Below, in pieces: positions 13,207 to 23,862 of a stretch of DNA of 64,000 nt (positions within the stretch are counted from its first letter, which is position 1; each line of letters opens with the position of its first letter). The translations under genes and the position numbers were made by a program. Origin of the DNA: Biomphalaria glabrata (taxonomy: Eukaryota > Mollusca > Gastropoda > Planorbidae); NCBI RefSeq assembly GCF_947242115.1, contig NC_074715.1, positions 26,681,876-26,745,875 on the forward strand. The letters run 5' to 3'. Below the pieces are notes generated by a model that saw only the letters and a list, made by a program, of their open reading frames with translations, was not told the DNA's origin and made no database searches.

Positions 13207-14111
13207 GACTTTTTTTCCTTTCAGTTTATTTTTATTTTTTCACTAAGATATTCACATTCTAAGACTAAGACCTAATATTATTAAAGATAGATGACAGACT
13301 ATCAATTAGAATTATTAATATGATTTTTTATGATCGTTTACAATTATTTAAAATGATTTTATAATTGGAGTCAAAGACAAACCTTATTTAAATAAATGTA
13401 TTTATTAGATCTAGACTATTTCTATACATATTAGATCTATTAATATAATATATAATTATATAGTCTATATTATTAAAGATCTAGATCTAATTATTATTAC
13501 TTTTTTATTAGATCTATACCATAGTAAAGTGCAAAGCTCGAACAGCCCCAATTTGTATAGAGGTTCAATCGGTTCACTTTTTATTACTAAAACTTTATTT
13601 GAATATTTACCAAATTACTACTATATTGCTACTGTGCATGCACCTTTTTTCTTCAAATCTGACACATACTATTTTCTTTTCCTTGTAAAGGCTAAGGCTA
13701 AGTTCATGATGAGGTCAAACTCATAAGGTGTGGAATTATTATTTTTTTACCTCCCGGTAGTAGGCGGTAGTGAAGGAAATGGGTTGTGGGCTTATGTCTA
13801 TTTTTAAGTCTGATGGCTCATCATTTCAAAGAGACTATTTGAAGTTGTGGAGCATGGGAAAGGTGGCAGTAGACGGTGTTCTTGCGCTGGAGTAAAAAGA
13901 AAATGACTTCATATTGAAAATTAAAGATTAAAACATATTTATATTTTCTTTGATCTGATCAATCCTTCCATCAGCCCGATCGAGCTTAATAACTAGGGGA
14001 AAAATCTGATCGAGGAAAAGTACGCTTGGCGATACCCACCCTACACCTCTTTGACCTCATATTTAATTTAAGCCTAGTGTCAGTGATACATTAAATCAGA
14101 TCTAGTTTTAT

Positions 14112-14195
14112 AGACAAAAGGACGAGGTATTCAGAGATACCATCAGTTTTTTCATAGGTCAGACCGTTAGGGCGCTATAAAAATCCAAACGTGAA
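14112..14195 (+). repeat. Dispersed repeat, copy 1
   Basis: About 85 bp with the core GAGGTATTCAGAGATAC, then CATCAG, a T run and AGGTC. It aligns by eye with 62970-63058, which has GAGGAGTTCACAGATAC in the same order. Upstream similarity (GACCTCATATTTAATTTAA against AACATCAAATATAAGTTTA) suggests that the shared unit extends at least 60 bp further left. Confidence 0.5.
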
Positions 14196-16845
14196 AATTG
14201 CTGCTACTCTAGATCTAGATACTACATACACTAGAGCTAAAATCTAGTACATTGTATATACTAGATCTAGATTAGATCTAGATCGATTTTTTTAATTAAA
14301 ACCTGTCCGATCTAGATTCTATTTATCTATCAATATTATTCAATATCATCTGATCTAGACATCTACCAATTACAAGAATAAGAACTAGACTAGACTGTCA
14401 CTAGAATCTAATGTGACTTATAAATCTAGATATCATCAGATGATCTCTAGACTGAGACACTACTATAGAACTATAGACTCACTATAGAGTCTTAGAGACT
14501 ATTCTAGACTTGAATCTATTCTAGATCTATACTGTCCATAAAGACACAGAGATCTATATAGACCTAGACCTCTAAACTACTATATATATATATATATATA
14601 GTATAAATAATAGTATAGATCACAGTGACAGTCTACTAACACTCTAACTTAATTAACTCAGACAGTCTTGTCTTCAACTTCAAGTGAAGAAGAGTCAAGA
14701 GATTGAATCTGATCGATCACCGATACGATTTCCGTTCAGATTATCATTATTGACATTATTTATTATAGAATATTTATTATAATAGATGATAGTGATAGAT
14801 TATTAATTTTTTTATTATTAACATTAATTAATTTAGAATTACTCAATTCAATACTACTCTTAGTAACTCTACTAACTCTACTACTAGATTCTAGATCTAG
14901 TACTACTACATTAATCATTAGATTAGACTTAGACATCACATTGACATATGACTCTATGACTATGATAGAGTATTAGAGTCTGATAGAGACAATATGAATA
15001 GAGTCTCAGTCTACATACTTTAGAGATTTAGACACACTGTCTTTGGTCTTTTCTTTACTTATTTATATTATAATATTACTAAACTCAAAACTCACACAAT
15101 GAGTCTATACATGACAATTGACATGATTATCATGTCATGATAATCTGATATGATCATGATGTTTTGTAAGACTAAGAGACTAACTTCACTAAGAGAATAA
15201 ATAAGATGTCACATAGACGACATAGAAAAATAGATCTAGATCTAGTAATACTTAACTTAGGCTAGGACTTAGACTTAGTAGTAAGTTAGTATTCTAGATC
15301 TATTAGCTGTAGTTAAGTTAGTTTTAGTTAGTAAAATTAAAATAACATAATTAATAAAAACATAACAGAACTAGATCTATAAACAACCTATCTATATTAT
15401 ATATCAAGATATATTTAAATAAAAAAAAGCCTACTAACAATCACTTTCACAATGTGTAGATCTACAAATTAAAAGAACAAAATTAATAACGTGGTTTATT
15501 TTAGAAACTGTGTGTATCCTGTTGTGATTCCGTTTCAAATTTTGTGTTTTACCACATTGCCAGATTTTTTTAGTTTATTTGCTGGTAACAAAAAAAAAAG
15601 AGTTCTATGAAACGAAAATTTGTGACTGGCAATTTTGTTTATTTTATTATACAGCAGTTATGAACAGTATAAAAGTAAAAAGTATTCATATCTATTTCAG
15701 CCATAACCTACATAAGTATTACAATATTGTTACCCATATTCCTATATCAGGCATGAACATTTCAAAACGTCCATTTTTTGTTCTAAAACTGTTTTAATTT
15801 TAACTTATTTGGGCATTCTGCTGAAAAAAAAATCCCATAATAGATTAATTTAACTTTGAGGACTGAATTTTTTTATGACATCACACTGTTTCATAAAAAA
15901 AAAGACATTTAATCTAAAATTGGGCTAGTAAGCTATTTAACATGAAGAAGATTATAAAAACAAGGTGACTAACACGCAATCTATTACTCTGGTTGAGACA
16001 GCAGAATCTGTAACAAACCAAAGAATTATCATAGAAGAAAAACTGCTGTCTAAGCAATGATCAGCGTCAGCAATGCAAGAGTGTCCTTCATACAGCTCAA
16101 GAGAGATTTCTTAGTCAACAAAACATTCATATATTTAATAAAAAATTTGCTATGCGATAAAAATAGAACTGAGATATGCCGCATACTTTCATCAGAAAAG
16201 CACTTTTTTTTTACTTTGTAAAATCCTGCACATCTTCTGTCTAGACACCATTAGCAGATGGGACATCCTGGAATGAACCAGCCCTATTTAAGAATATGGG
16301 TCAACATTACAGTATGTTTTTTTACAATATTGTATATTATTGTAATAACTTAAGGGCTCTAGGCAACTCAAGGGGGCAAGGATGTTTATTCACAGGACAT
16401 CACAAATACACTATAACAACATCTATCTTTAGCATAGTCTTATTTTCACTTCGGCTCTCGACTTGGGCGGAAATGGCTCTTCTTCCTAATGTAAACATCC
16501 TTCCTAGTCTGGTTTTTAAAAGTGCGCACCTTCTGCACTATCCTGGATGGCGATGCGCATGGCAGAGTTATAACATTATTTTGCATTTTAGTGATTGGCA
16601 GAATTTCAAGTTTTATCTTAACAATCGTTTAGTGCAAAAGAATCTATCAAATATTTGTAGAGTTATAAGCAAATGTAATGTATTTCTTATGATGAACTAG
16701 TCGACCGTCGGCGTAGCATACGCCGCTATTTTGCAGAGCCGGCCTTAGGTGACCGCATTGGGCTCCGCACTTATGCGACCGCAGTGGGCACCGCACTTTC
16801 ATAGGACCCGCGCTAATTCTAGGTGTCTAAATTATTGAATTAAAC

Positions 16846-17302
16846 CATAGACTATATATATATACAGGACTGCCAACACTAAGGGTAACTAAGCATAAGT
16901 TTCGTTCAACTCCAAAATGTGAGATGAGGTACTTCCGGTATAAACTTATTTTATGACATTCACAATGTTTGAATGATAATGCCAGCTTGGATAATATATT
17001 TCTCTTTTCATCACATTGACAATTTCTTTTTACATTGTATACTATTAATATGAGTTAAATAAGCGATTAATGAAAGTGTCAATACAGTTTTGAGAGTGTC
17101 ATTTATTACTTAGGTAGCCTATAGGCCTATAATGGGTGATAGAATTTAAGTCTGTGAGTGAGTCAGCCTAAAAAAAAGATAACAATAGTGAGTCCACGAG
17201 CCTACACACTGACATCTTTACCAACTTTTATTTACATCTAGATTCTATACCTATTTTTTAAAATTTATTAGTAGTTTTTTTTTAAGATAGCATGCAGTAT
17301 GC

Positions 17303-17391
<89 letters not shown>

Positions 17392-18074
17392 GGAGAATGA
17401 AGCCATTAAAAATTACAAGCAATAGTGTATTTATGAATAATTGAAAAATATGCATAAAACTTTCAGCTCTGCAAGTTATTAATTTTTTAAACTAATTAAA
17501 TCCTAAATAACATCCAATTATTCTAAAAGCCATTAAAAAAATTGATTGTTCCAAATTTGTCTTCACCTAATAGAATTCTAATCATTGTTCCTACTTCAAT
17601 AAAAATTAATTGTACACGTAGTAAACATGTAAACTTTGACCCAGACTTAGTGACCTATGGCTATAAACTATATCTACATATACGACCATACACACTAGTA
17701 TAATTTGTTTTTGGAAAAAAATGGCTTAATGTGTTTTTAATTATATATATGTATATATATATATATATAAACTAGTTAGAACACTATCTATGTAAATGCT
17801 CTTTTTTTAAGTTGGTAAATCAGATTTTGTTGTTATAAAAATCTGGCTATGTCTATAGCACTGTTACCAAAATTATGACTAAGAAATATTTTGAACGTAG
17901 TGTTTATCTTCAGTGATGGTTTCTTTACACAGTAAACTAATTCACCGGAAGTCTATCTTCTAACACTACACTGCAACCAAGGACGCCTCGGTGTACGGGA
18001 CTTATTTAATTGAATAATATAGGCGTGGTGCGCACAGTTGGCAGTCCTATATATATATATATATATAGTCTATG
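16846..18074. mobile_element. Nested 1.2-kb non-autonomous TIR element
   Basis: Inverted ends begin CATAGACTATATATA on both sides and continue to CAGGACTGCCAAC on the left (AGGACTGCCAAC on the right), separated by slightly different TA runs. A perfect 8-bp duplication AATTAAAC flanks it at 16838-16845 and 18075-18082. It therefore inserted into the hAT copy after that element landed. There is no coding frame. The interior carries imperfect inverted ACTTCCGGT/ACCGGAAGT words and a long TA microsatellite. An 8-bp duplication fits hAT or P superfamilies; the family is otherwise unassigned. Confidence 0.8.
17305..17388. repeat. (TA)42 microsatellite
   Basis: An uninterrupted run of 84 bases of alternating T and A inside the nested element. 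Shorter TA runs lie at about 17745-17769 and 18050-18067. Confidence 0.97.
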
Positions 18075-18285
18075 AATTAAACCATTGTATAATTCCTGAA
18101 ATTGCAAAATATACGAAAAAGTCCTGGAAATATCCGGAAATTATTAAAATCTTTAGAAAACTCATACAAATTTTCTGAAATATATAGACAAAAATTGTCA
18201 TTTTGGGGTGTCATTCAATATGGAAAACGCCAATCCTACGCGCGATAAATAAAAACGGCATTATGCATTAGCCGTAATTGTGTAA

Positions 18286-18486
18286 TCTGGTGAAAGAAGC
18301 TTCTCGCGCCTCAAACTAATGAAGAATTACTTGAGGTCAACAATTCTCAAAGATAGATTAAAACATTTGGTAATTCTTGCTATTGAGCGTGATCTATGTA
18401 GGAAACAGAATTATTATGATATGCTGTATGACTTCGCTACACGCAAGGCTCATAAAGTAGTTATGTACGTAGTAAAGAATGAATAA
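18286..18486 (+). pseudogene. hAT transposase C-terminal dimerisation fragment
   Basis: A frame of 66 codons plus stop reads SGERSFSRLKLMKNYLRST, then LKDRLKHLVILAIERDL, which is the hallmark end of the hAT dimerisation domain seen in ZMYM1-like/hAT-C proteins. A stop lies directly upstream in frame and the catalytic core is missing from the element, so this is a remnant. Its own stop is about 90 bp from the right end of the transposon, the normal place for a hAT stop codon. Confidence 0.85.
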
Positions 18487-18586
18487 AATGCATATTATTA
18501 TTATACGCTTTCCTACACAAACTTGCCCCCGCAAAATCCGTTACGCATAGGGCCCCACAATAGTTAAGTCCGGCCCTGCTATTTAG

Positions 18587-19119
18587 TGATGGATGAATAT
18601 ACATAGTAGATTTCTCTTTCCATGACTTTTTGGTCACAAATGTTAAGTTCGGCGTTGCTATTTAGTGTTTGTAAAATGTTTGTTTGTAAAATGTTTTATG
18701 TTTCGGATGTTCCTTCAGAGTTGAAGGACGAAGGGGGATGGGAGCGGGCAGGGTTTGATAAATCCAAACGACAGTCCAGCGCGCAAACCACACGACCAGG
18801 CAGCCATCCGTAGTGACCGGTGAATACTTGTTCTCCCCCCCCCCCTTGTTTTTTCGTGGGGTGACTACCAAGACACCAGACCTTCCATACAGCATGGGTG
18901 GGTGTGATCTGTTTAATTTTCAGGGGAAAAAGTATGATAAGAAATATCATCCACTACAAGACAAAACAATAGTCAGAATGAAACTTAATTCTAAATGGAA
19001 ACCAGGAACAGAAGTTTCAAAACAAAGCTTGGATAATATAATGTCTACAGAAGAAGCAGGAAACACATCAGAAAGTCTTCTGAAAAAGCAAATATATTTG
19101 ACAATTATGACTTTCCAGT
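18587..19119. other. Spacer with an unrecognised open frame
   Basis: Between the hAT element and the LINE. It contains a C run at 18833-18844 and a plus-strand frame at 18813-19124 (103 codons) of low complexity that I do not recognise. Nothing supports it as a gene. Confidence 0.5.
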
Positions 19120-21650
19120 GTTAAGGCTTCCGCGCGGTGTTGATTCTTGGAAATATATCTAGTGTAGATCTACGTCTGCTCGTGTGGAGTTTTTGATCTC
19201 CCATCGAGCGCCTCCCCAGGTGGCGGATAGGGGAATGCCCTCCAGATATGGTGGGTACCGGGGAAATAAAATACCCGGGGTGGACCAAAATCAAACCTGC
19301 TGCCTTGCAGGAAGTGGAGGGATCCACAAAGGCTAGGGCACCTTACCCGAAAATAAAGGCAGCTATCCAGAGAGCTGAAAGGGGCAGCCCCCCAGATGGT
19401 TATGCACAGGGCTAACAACTCTGTCATATAAAAAATACTGTTACGAAAGCTAATACACACAAGAAAACCCGGACAGATCTCAACGGAAAACGACCTAGGC
19501 CTGGAAAAGGACATGATTTTTGTTTTGCGACATGGAACGTGCTAAGCCTTTATAGAGCAGGTGCGCTAGCCCAACTTACTGAAGTGTTAAAGAAATATAG
19601 GATACCCCTTGCAGCCCTACAGGAAATCAGGTGGAAAGACTCGGACATTCTCAGAACCAAGGAGTATACTATATTTTATAGTGGTGGAAGCACTAACAAC
19701 TTAGGTACAGGTTTTGCTGTTAAAAAGGAAATGGTAGGTAATGTCATTGGATTTAAACCTGTAAGTGATAGACTCTGCTCACTACGTTTGAAAGGAAAAT
19801 TCTTCAACATATCATTTATCAATGTTCATGCCCCTACTGAAGATGCAGATGATAACACAAAAGAAGCCTTCTATGATGGACTGGAAAGAATTTATGATGA
19901 AGCGCCAAAGCATGACATCAAAATAGGAGATTTCAATGCAAAAATTGGAAAGGAACCAGCATTCATACCAATAATTGGCAAAGAAAGTTTACACGAAGAG
20001 ACCAACAATAATGGCATAAGATTAGTGGATTTTGCATCAGGAAAAGGAATGTCTATCAGCAGCACAAAATTCCAACATAAGAATATTCACAAGGTAACCT
20101 GGATCTCACCTGATGGCAACACCCAGAATCAAATAGATCATATACTCATAGATAAGAGACATGGATCAGACATACTAGATGTAAGAAGTTTCAGAGGAGC
20201 TAATGCTGACTCAGACCACCTACTAGTAAAAGCTAAATTTAGACAAAGAATAAGTACCATACACAATTACCAAAGAAAGAGAGCACAGCAATATGATAGT
20301 CAAAAACTCACAAAGGATCCACTTGTTGCAGAAACTTATAGAATGGCACTCCAAACACAACTGACAACATTAGAAAAGGACTGCGAAAATAACATAAATG
20401 AGCATTGGGAAATAATAAAGCATGCTATCAAAAGAACAGCAGAAGAGGTAGTTGGATTTAAACAAAAGAACGAGAAAATAGGGTGGTATGATGATGAATG
20501 CAGACAAACTATAGAAGAGAAGAACAATGCCCGAATGATAATGCTACAGAGAGAAACCAGGAACACTAGACAGCAATACAATGAAGCAAGAAGAAGGGCC
20601 ACAAAAGTTGTAAGAAAGAAAAAACGGGAATGGGAAAAGTCCAAGATCACTAAAATTGAGGAACTAGCAAAGGAGGGAGACATGAGAGGAATGTATATGA
20701 AAATTAAAGATGAAAAGAACGGATTTCAAGCTAGATCACACATGTGTGAGAACAAAGATGGTCAGCTTATTACAGAAAACAGCAGGGTCATTGAGAGATG
20801 GGCTGAATACTTTGAGGAGATCCTAAATACCACTGAAGATGGAGACAATGGAGAATATGAACTGCCGCATGGGGGACCAGATCCCTTAGTGAACCCTCCA
20901 ACACTCATTGAAACATCAGAAATAATTAGGACCATGAAGAATCACAAAGCACCAGGAGAGGACCAAATCACAGCAGAACTAATTAAATATGGAGGGAAAG
21001 ACTTACATTCCCAAATACACAGACTAATATCAAGAATTTGGGAAGAAGAAGTAATACCAACAGAATGGGAAACGGCTCTTATAACCCCAATACACAAAAA
21101 AGGATCCAAGTTAAAGTGCTGTAATTACAGAGGAATCTCTCTACTAAATGTGACTTATAAGATACTGTCTAGGCTTATAACTAAGAGACTTGGAAAATAT
21201 TCAGAAGAAATCTTAGGTGACTACCAATGTGGTTTCAGACCCAACAAATCCACAACCGACCACATCTTCACACTAAGATGTATACTAGAAAAATGCCATG
21301 AATACAACATACCAATCCACCAACTCTTTATAGACTATAAAATGGCTTATGACAGTATCAGAAGGAAATACCTATATGACACACTACAGGATTTTGGAAT
21401 ACCCAATAAGCTGACAAGACTTATACATATGACATTAAACAACTCAAAAAGCAAAGTCATAATACAAGGAGAACACTCACGGGAATTTAGGATTAAACGA
21501 GGATTAAGACAAGGAGACGCACTTTCCTGCATGCTTTTATTGTGAAAAGTTCTTGCTACCATATACATTAGCATTCACATTCAAGACAGATGAAGATCCC
21601 CCATTAATCATCTTCTTTTTTGAAGTAACGTCTGTATTATATAAGATAAG
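19120..21650 (+). mobile_element. RTE-type LINE, lacking the second half of its RT
   Basis: A non-LTR retrotransposon with a GC-richer leader (19120-19415) and one long frame (19416-21545). The leader and the protein resemble the RTE-like elements often annotated as craniofacial development protein 2-like. After the RT motif GLRQGDALS the sequence jumps within some 50 bp to what looks like a 3' tail ending in AGATAAGATAAGAT (21639-21655), so an internal deletion is likely. The position of the true 3' end is inferred. Confidence 0.85.
19416..21545 (+). pseudogene. LINE ORF: APE endonuclease plus partial reverse transcriptase
   Basis: The frame is open from 19416 without an obvious ATG. The endonuclease part runs from FATWNVLSL through LQEIRW, INVHAPTEDADD, GDFNAKIG and DSDHLLVKAKF, which are the catalytic motifs of AP-type nucleases. 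A charged linker rich in Lys and Glu follows. The reverse transcriptase part has KAPGEDQITAELIKYGG, YRGISLLNVTYKILSR, GFRPNKSTTDHIF, LFIDYKMAYDSI (first catalytic Asp) and GLRQGDALS. The Y/F-A-D-D box, thumb and C-terminus are absent; the frame ends five codons after ALS. The copy therefore cannot make a working enzyme. Confidence 0.9.
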
Positions 21651-21780
21651 ATAAGATTAACGAACAAATTGTTTATAATTCACTTTCACTCCTCGCCATT
21701 TTCTCAGACTTTTGAACTTCAATTTACAAATACAACTCTTCATCCTCCATTATTTTAACTGTCCATCTCACAAGGTCATG

Positions 21781-22055
21781 GGGGCGCGGTGGCTGAGTGG
21801 TTAAGCATTTCCGAACCTGTGGTCCTGGGTTCGAATCTCGGTGAAGACTATAATTTTTGAATTTCGGGATTTTTAGGGCTCCCCTGGGTCCACCCAACTA
21901 TAACGGATACCTGACTTTAGGTGAGAAAGTAAAGGCTGTTGGTCATTGTGCTGGCCACATGACACCCTGTTCGTTAGCCATTGGCAAAGAAGCAGATGAT
22001 CTTAATATATACTGATATATAGATCGCAAGGTCCGAAAGAGAACTTTACTCTCAT
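21781..22055 (+). mobile_element. tRNA-derived SINE with intact pol III boxes
   Basis: The head GGGGCGCGGTGGCTGAGTGG contains an A box (TGGCTGAGTGG), and GGTTCGAATCTC about 40 bp later is a B box, so the RNA polymerase III promoter survives. The body continues with CTGGGTCCACCCAACTATAA and GGATACCTGACTTTAGGTG and ends near GCAAGGTCCGAAAGAGAACT. The body is shared with a second copy at 30801-30975 on the other strand. The head looks like tRNA-Leu or tRNA-Ser but is not a working tRNA gene. Confidence 0.85.
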
Positions 22056-23083
22056 ATACTGCTTTCTCAATAACTTGGAAATCTAGTTTAATTGAATTAA
22101 TTAATTGAAAGCTGGCTACACACATACACAACAGAACATATCCTTTTTTTTTTTAATATCCTTACGTTCAGTAAAACAAATGTCAAGATAATCTCATGTT
22201 TTAGCAAAGCCATGGAAAATACTGCATTCCTCATTAATCTTTCGACTCGACTGCCAGCCTTATTTATTTAACACTTTAAATTATGAATAGCTCTGCATTT
22301 TTTAATAACAATAATATATATATATATTCAGTGATTAACTGGCAATAATTGGGTTACTAAAATTTAATAAAATGAGTTGCATAACTACAACAACAGTAGC
22401 CTATATGCATTACTGAATATTATATTGATACTACAATTTATTTTTCACTTCCCAGAGAAAAGAAAAAAAAACAACTCCTTTTGCAGTTGGATAATCTCTT
22501 CTATTTATAGTCTAAACACAATTTAAAACTTTGTTACAGTTACAGATTAACTTGCTAACTTAACTATCTAATGATTCTATTCGTGAGATACATGAAAATT
22601 CAATTTTTACATATAGATTTATAGAACTATTTAAGTAAGAGTGTAACAAATTCCATATTTCGTATATTAATAATAATATAGAATTGGTAGATCTAGGTCT
22701 AATTTTTGCCTTATAGATTAGTTTTTAGAAATTTAGATCTAGTAGATCTAAATCAGAACACCTTTAACTTTTAAGTCTAGGTTAAGGCTAAAGCTATTTG
22801 CTAGAGTTGTACGATGTTGTGACTAGATTCTAGATTCAAACTAAATATAATCGTGTACTGCAATAACTACATTGAATGAGCTCAACATTGTAATTAATGT
22901 TGTTTTTTTCCCATATTTGGCCTATTTAGGCCCTAACCCTATAGGTTAATAATCACTATTAAGTGTATAGATAGAGTATATAATTTTAAACTTTGTTTTT
23001 CTAGATCTAGGCCCAGCACATCGATCGGATCAGTCTAGATAGATCTATATAGATAGGTCTAATCTCTAAATATCCAATACTAC
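22056..23083. other. AT-rich spacer, nothing recognised
   Basis: No gene. Several T/A runs, a short TA run near 22316-22327 and an AGATCTAG-type cluster at about 22690-23060 just left of the LTR element. Confidence 0.6.
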
Positions 23084-23821
23084 TGTGGTGGGTTCAGCAC
23101 AGACTACGACAACCAAAATGACGAAGCAAGTCAGGAGGCTTATTATAAGTTTAATGTACACAAAAAAACCTGCCAAAGGCAAACAAACAACATGATTATT
23201 AATGAGCATAAAATAAACATAATTATATGGTCTAAATGAACAGACCAATTTGTAAAAAAAATGTAAACACAACATCAGGTATAAATACTAGATCAAGCAA
23301 AAACAAAAAAGAAAATCTTACAGTGTGAACCAATCATCTCTTTTATGAACATAAGAGAGATATGGAACACCACCAAACATTAATAAAATAAATGACAAAG
23401 TAATTAATAAAAAATAAATCAAATAGTTCTATAGAAAACTTACATACATTGAAGAGCTTCGCTCTTACCTTTTCTTACAAAAACTATGACAATTAAATAG
23501 AACAAAGGTAGTCCGACAATGAGGACAAAACCTGGGTAGCAATATGATATATATAAAAAATAAACAAGAATATGTGATGTACACGAAACAGTAAAAATGT
23601 GTTTACCTGCAGCCTTGGTCAAAACAATGAACTTAGGACAAACACAGCAGGATCAGACAAGGTGGTATTGGAGTAGGTGCGTAGCAGCAAGTTTCAATCG
23701 AGGATGCCAGCAGGAAAAGGAATTCAAATCTCAGCTACCGGGGCAGAGGTCAACTTGACCCTTTGCTGACCGGTGCTTGGTCAAGTTGAGCCGACCCGTA
23801 TATTATGTCCTCCCCACTACA
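23084..23821 (-). repeat. 3' LTR of the gypsy element
   Basis: 738 bp, TGTAGTGGGGAGGACATA at its 5' end on the minus strand and CCACCACA at its 3' end. A purine-rich stretch including AGCTAGGGGCTC precedes it on the minus strand and would be the polypurine tract. Confidence 0.93.
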
Positions 23822-23862
23822 GAGCCCCTAGCTTGAAACGACCCGTCTCGGGGCGTTCTGTC

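Larger units (their letters stand above)
12207..16733. other. Gene-free region with AGATCTAG-rich island
   Basis: No gene is supported. From about 12850 to 15420 the sequence is dense in overlapping TCTAGATCTAGA-like words, short TA runs (for example 14580-14601) and many stops in all frames. An open frame at 16296-16700 resembles nothing known to me and ends just before the hAT element. One dispersed-repeat copy lies at 14112-14195. Confidence 0.6.
16734..18578 (+). mobile_element. hAT-superfamily DNA transposon, defective, with nested insertion
   Basis: The left end starts CAGAGCCGGCCTTAG and the right end finishes CTTAA-type sequence before CCGGCCCTG, an imperfect inverted pair. The flanking 8-bp duplication is CTATTTTG at 16726-16733 and CTATTTAG at 18579-18586, seven of eight identical, as expected for hAT. 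Near the right end it still encodes the C-terminal dimerisation region of a hAT transposase (18286-18486). A second element (16846-18074) interrupts it. Most of the transposase is absent, so this is a deletion derivative. A related fragment lies at 55238-55580 in the opposite orientation. Confidence 0.85.

Noticed and set aside
13740-13900. RCC1 5' UTR exon ending at a GGGAG/GTAAAA donor
   Set aside because: The donor is plausible, but there is no other support and many equal candidates exist in this region.
16296-16700. 134-codon open frame left of the hAT element
   Set aside because: Biased composition, no recognised domain, no homologue I can recall and no splice context.
18813-19124. 103-codon open frame left of the LINE
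   Set aside because: Starts in a C run and Phe/Pro-rich stretch; nothing recognisable and not joined to the LINE frame.
21781-21850. tRNA gene
   Set aside because: A and B boxes are present, but no full cloverleaf closes and the sequence continues into a SINE body.
23440-23622. Hydrophobic 60-codon frame, also at 29458-29640
   Set aside because: It lies inside both LTRs and is duplicated with them; an LTR shadow, not a host membrane protein.
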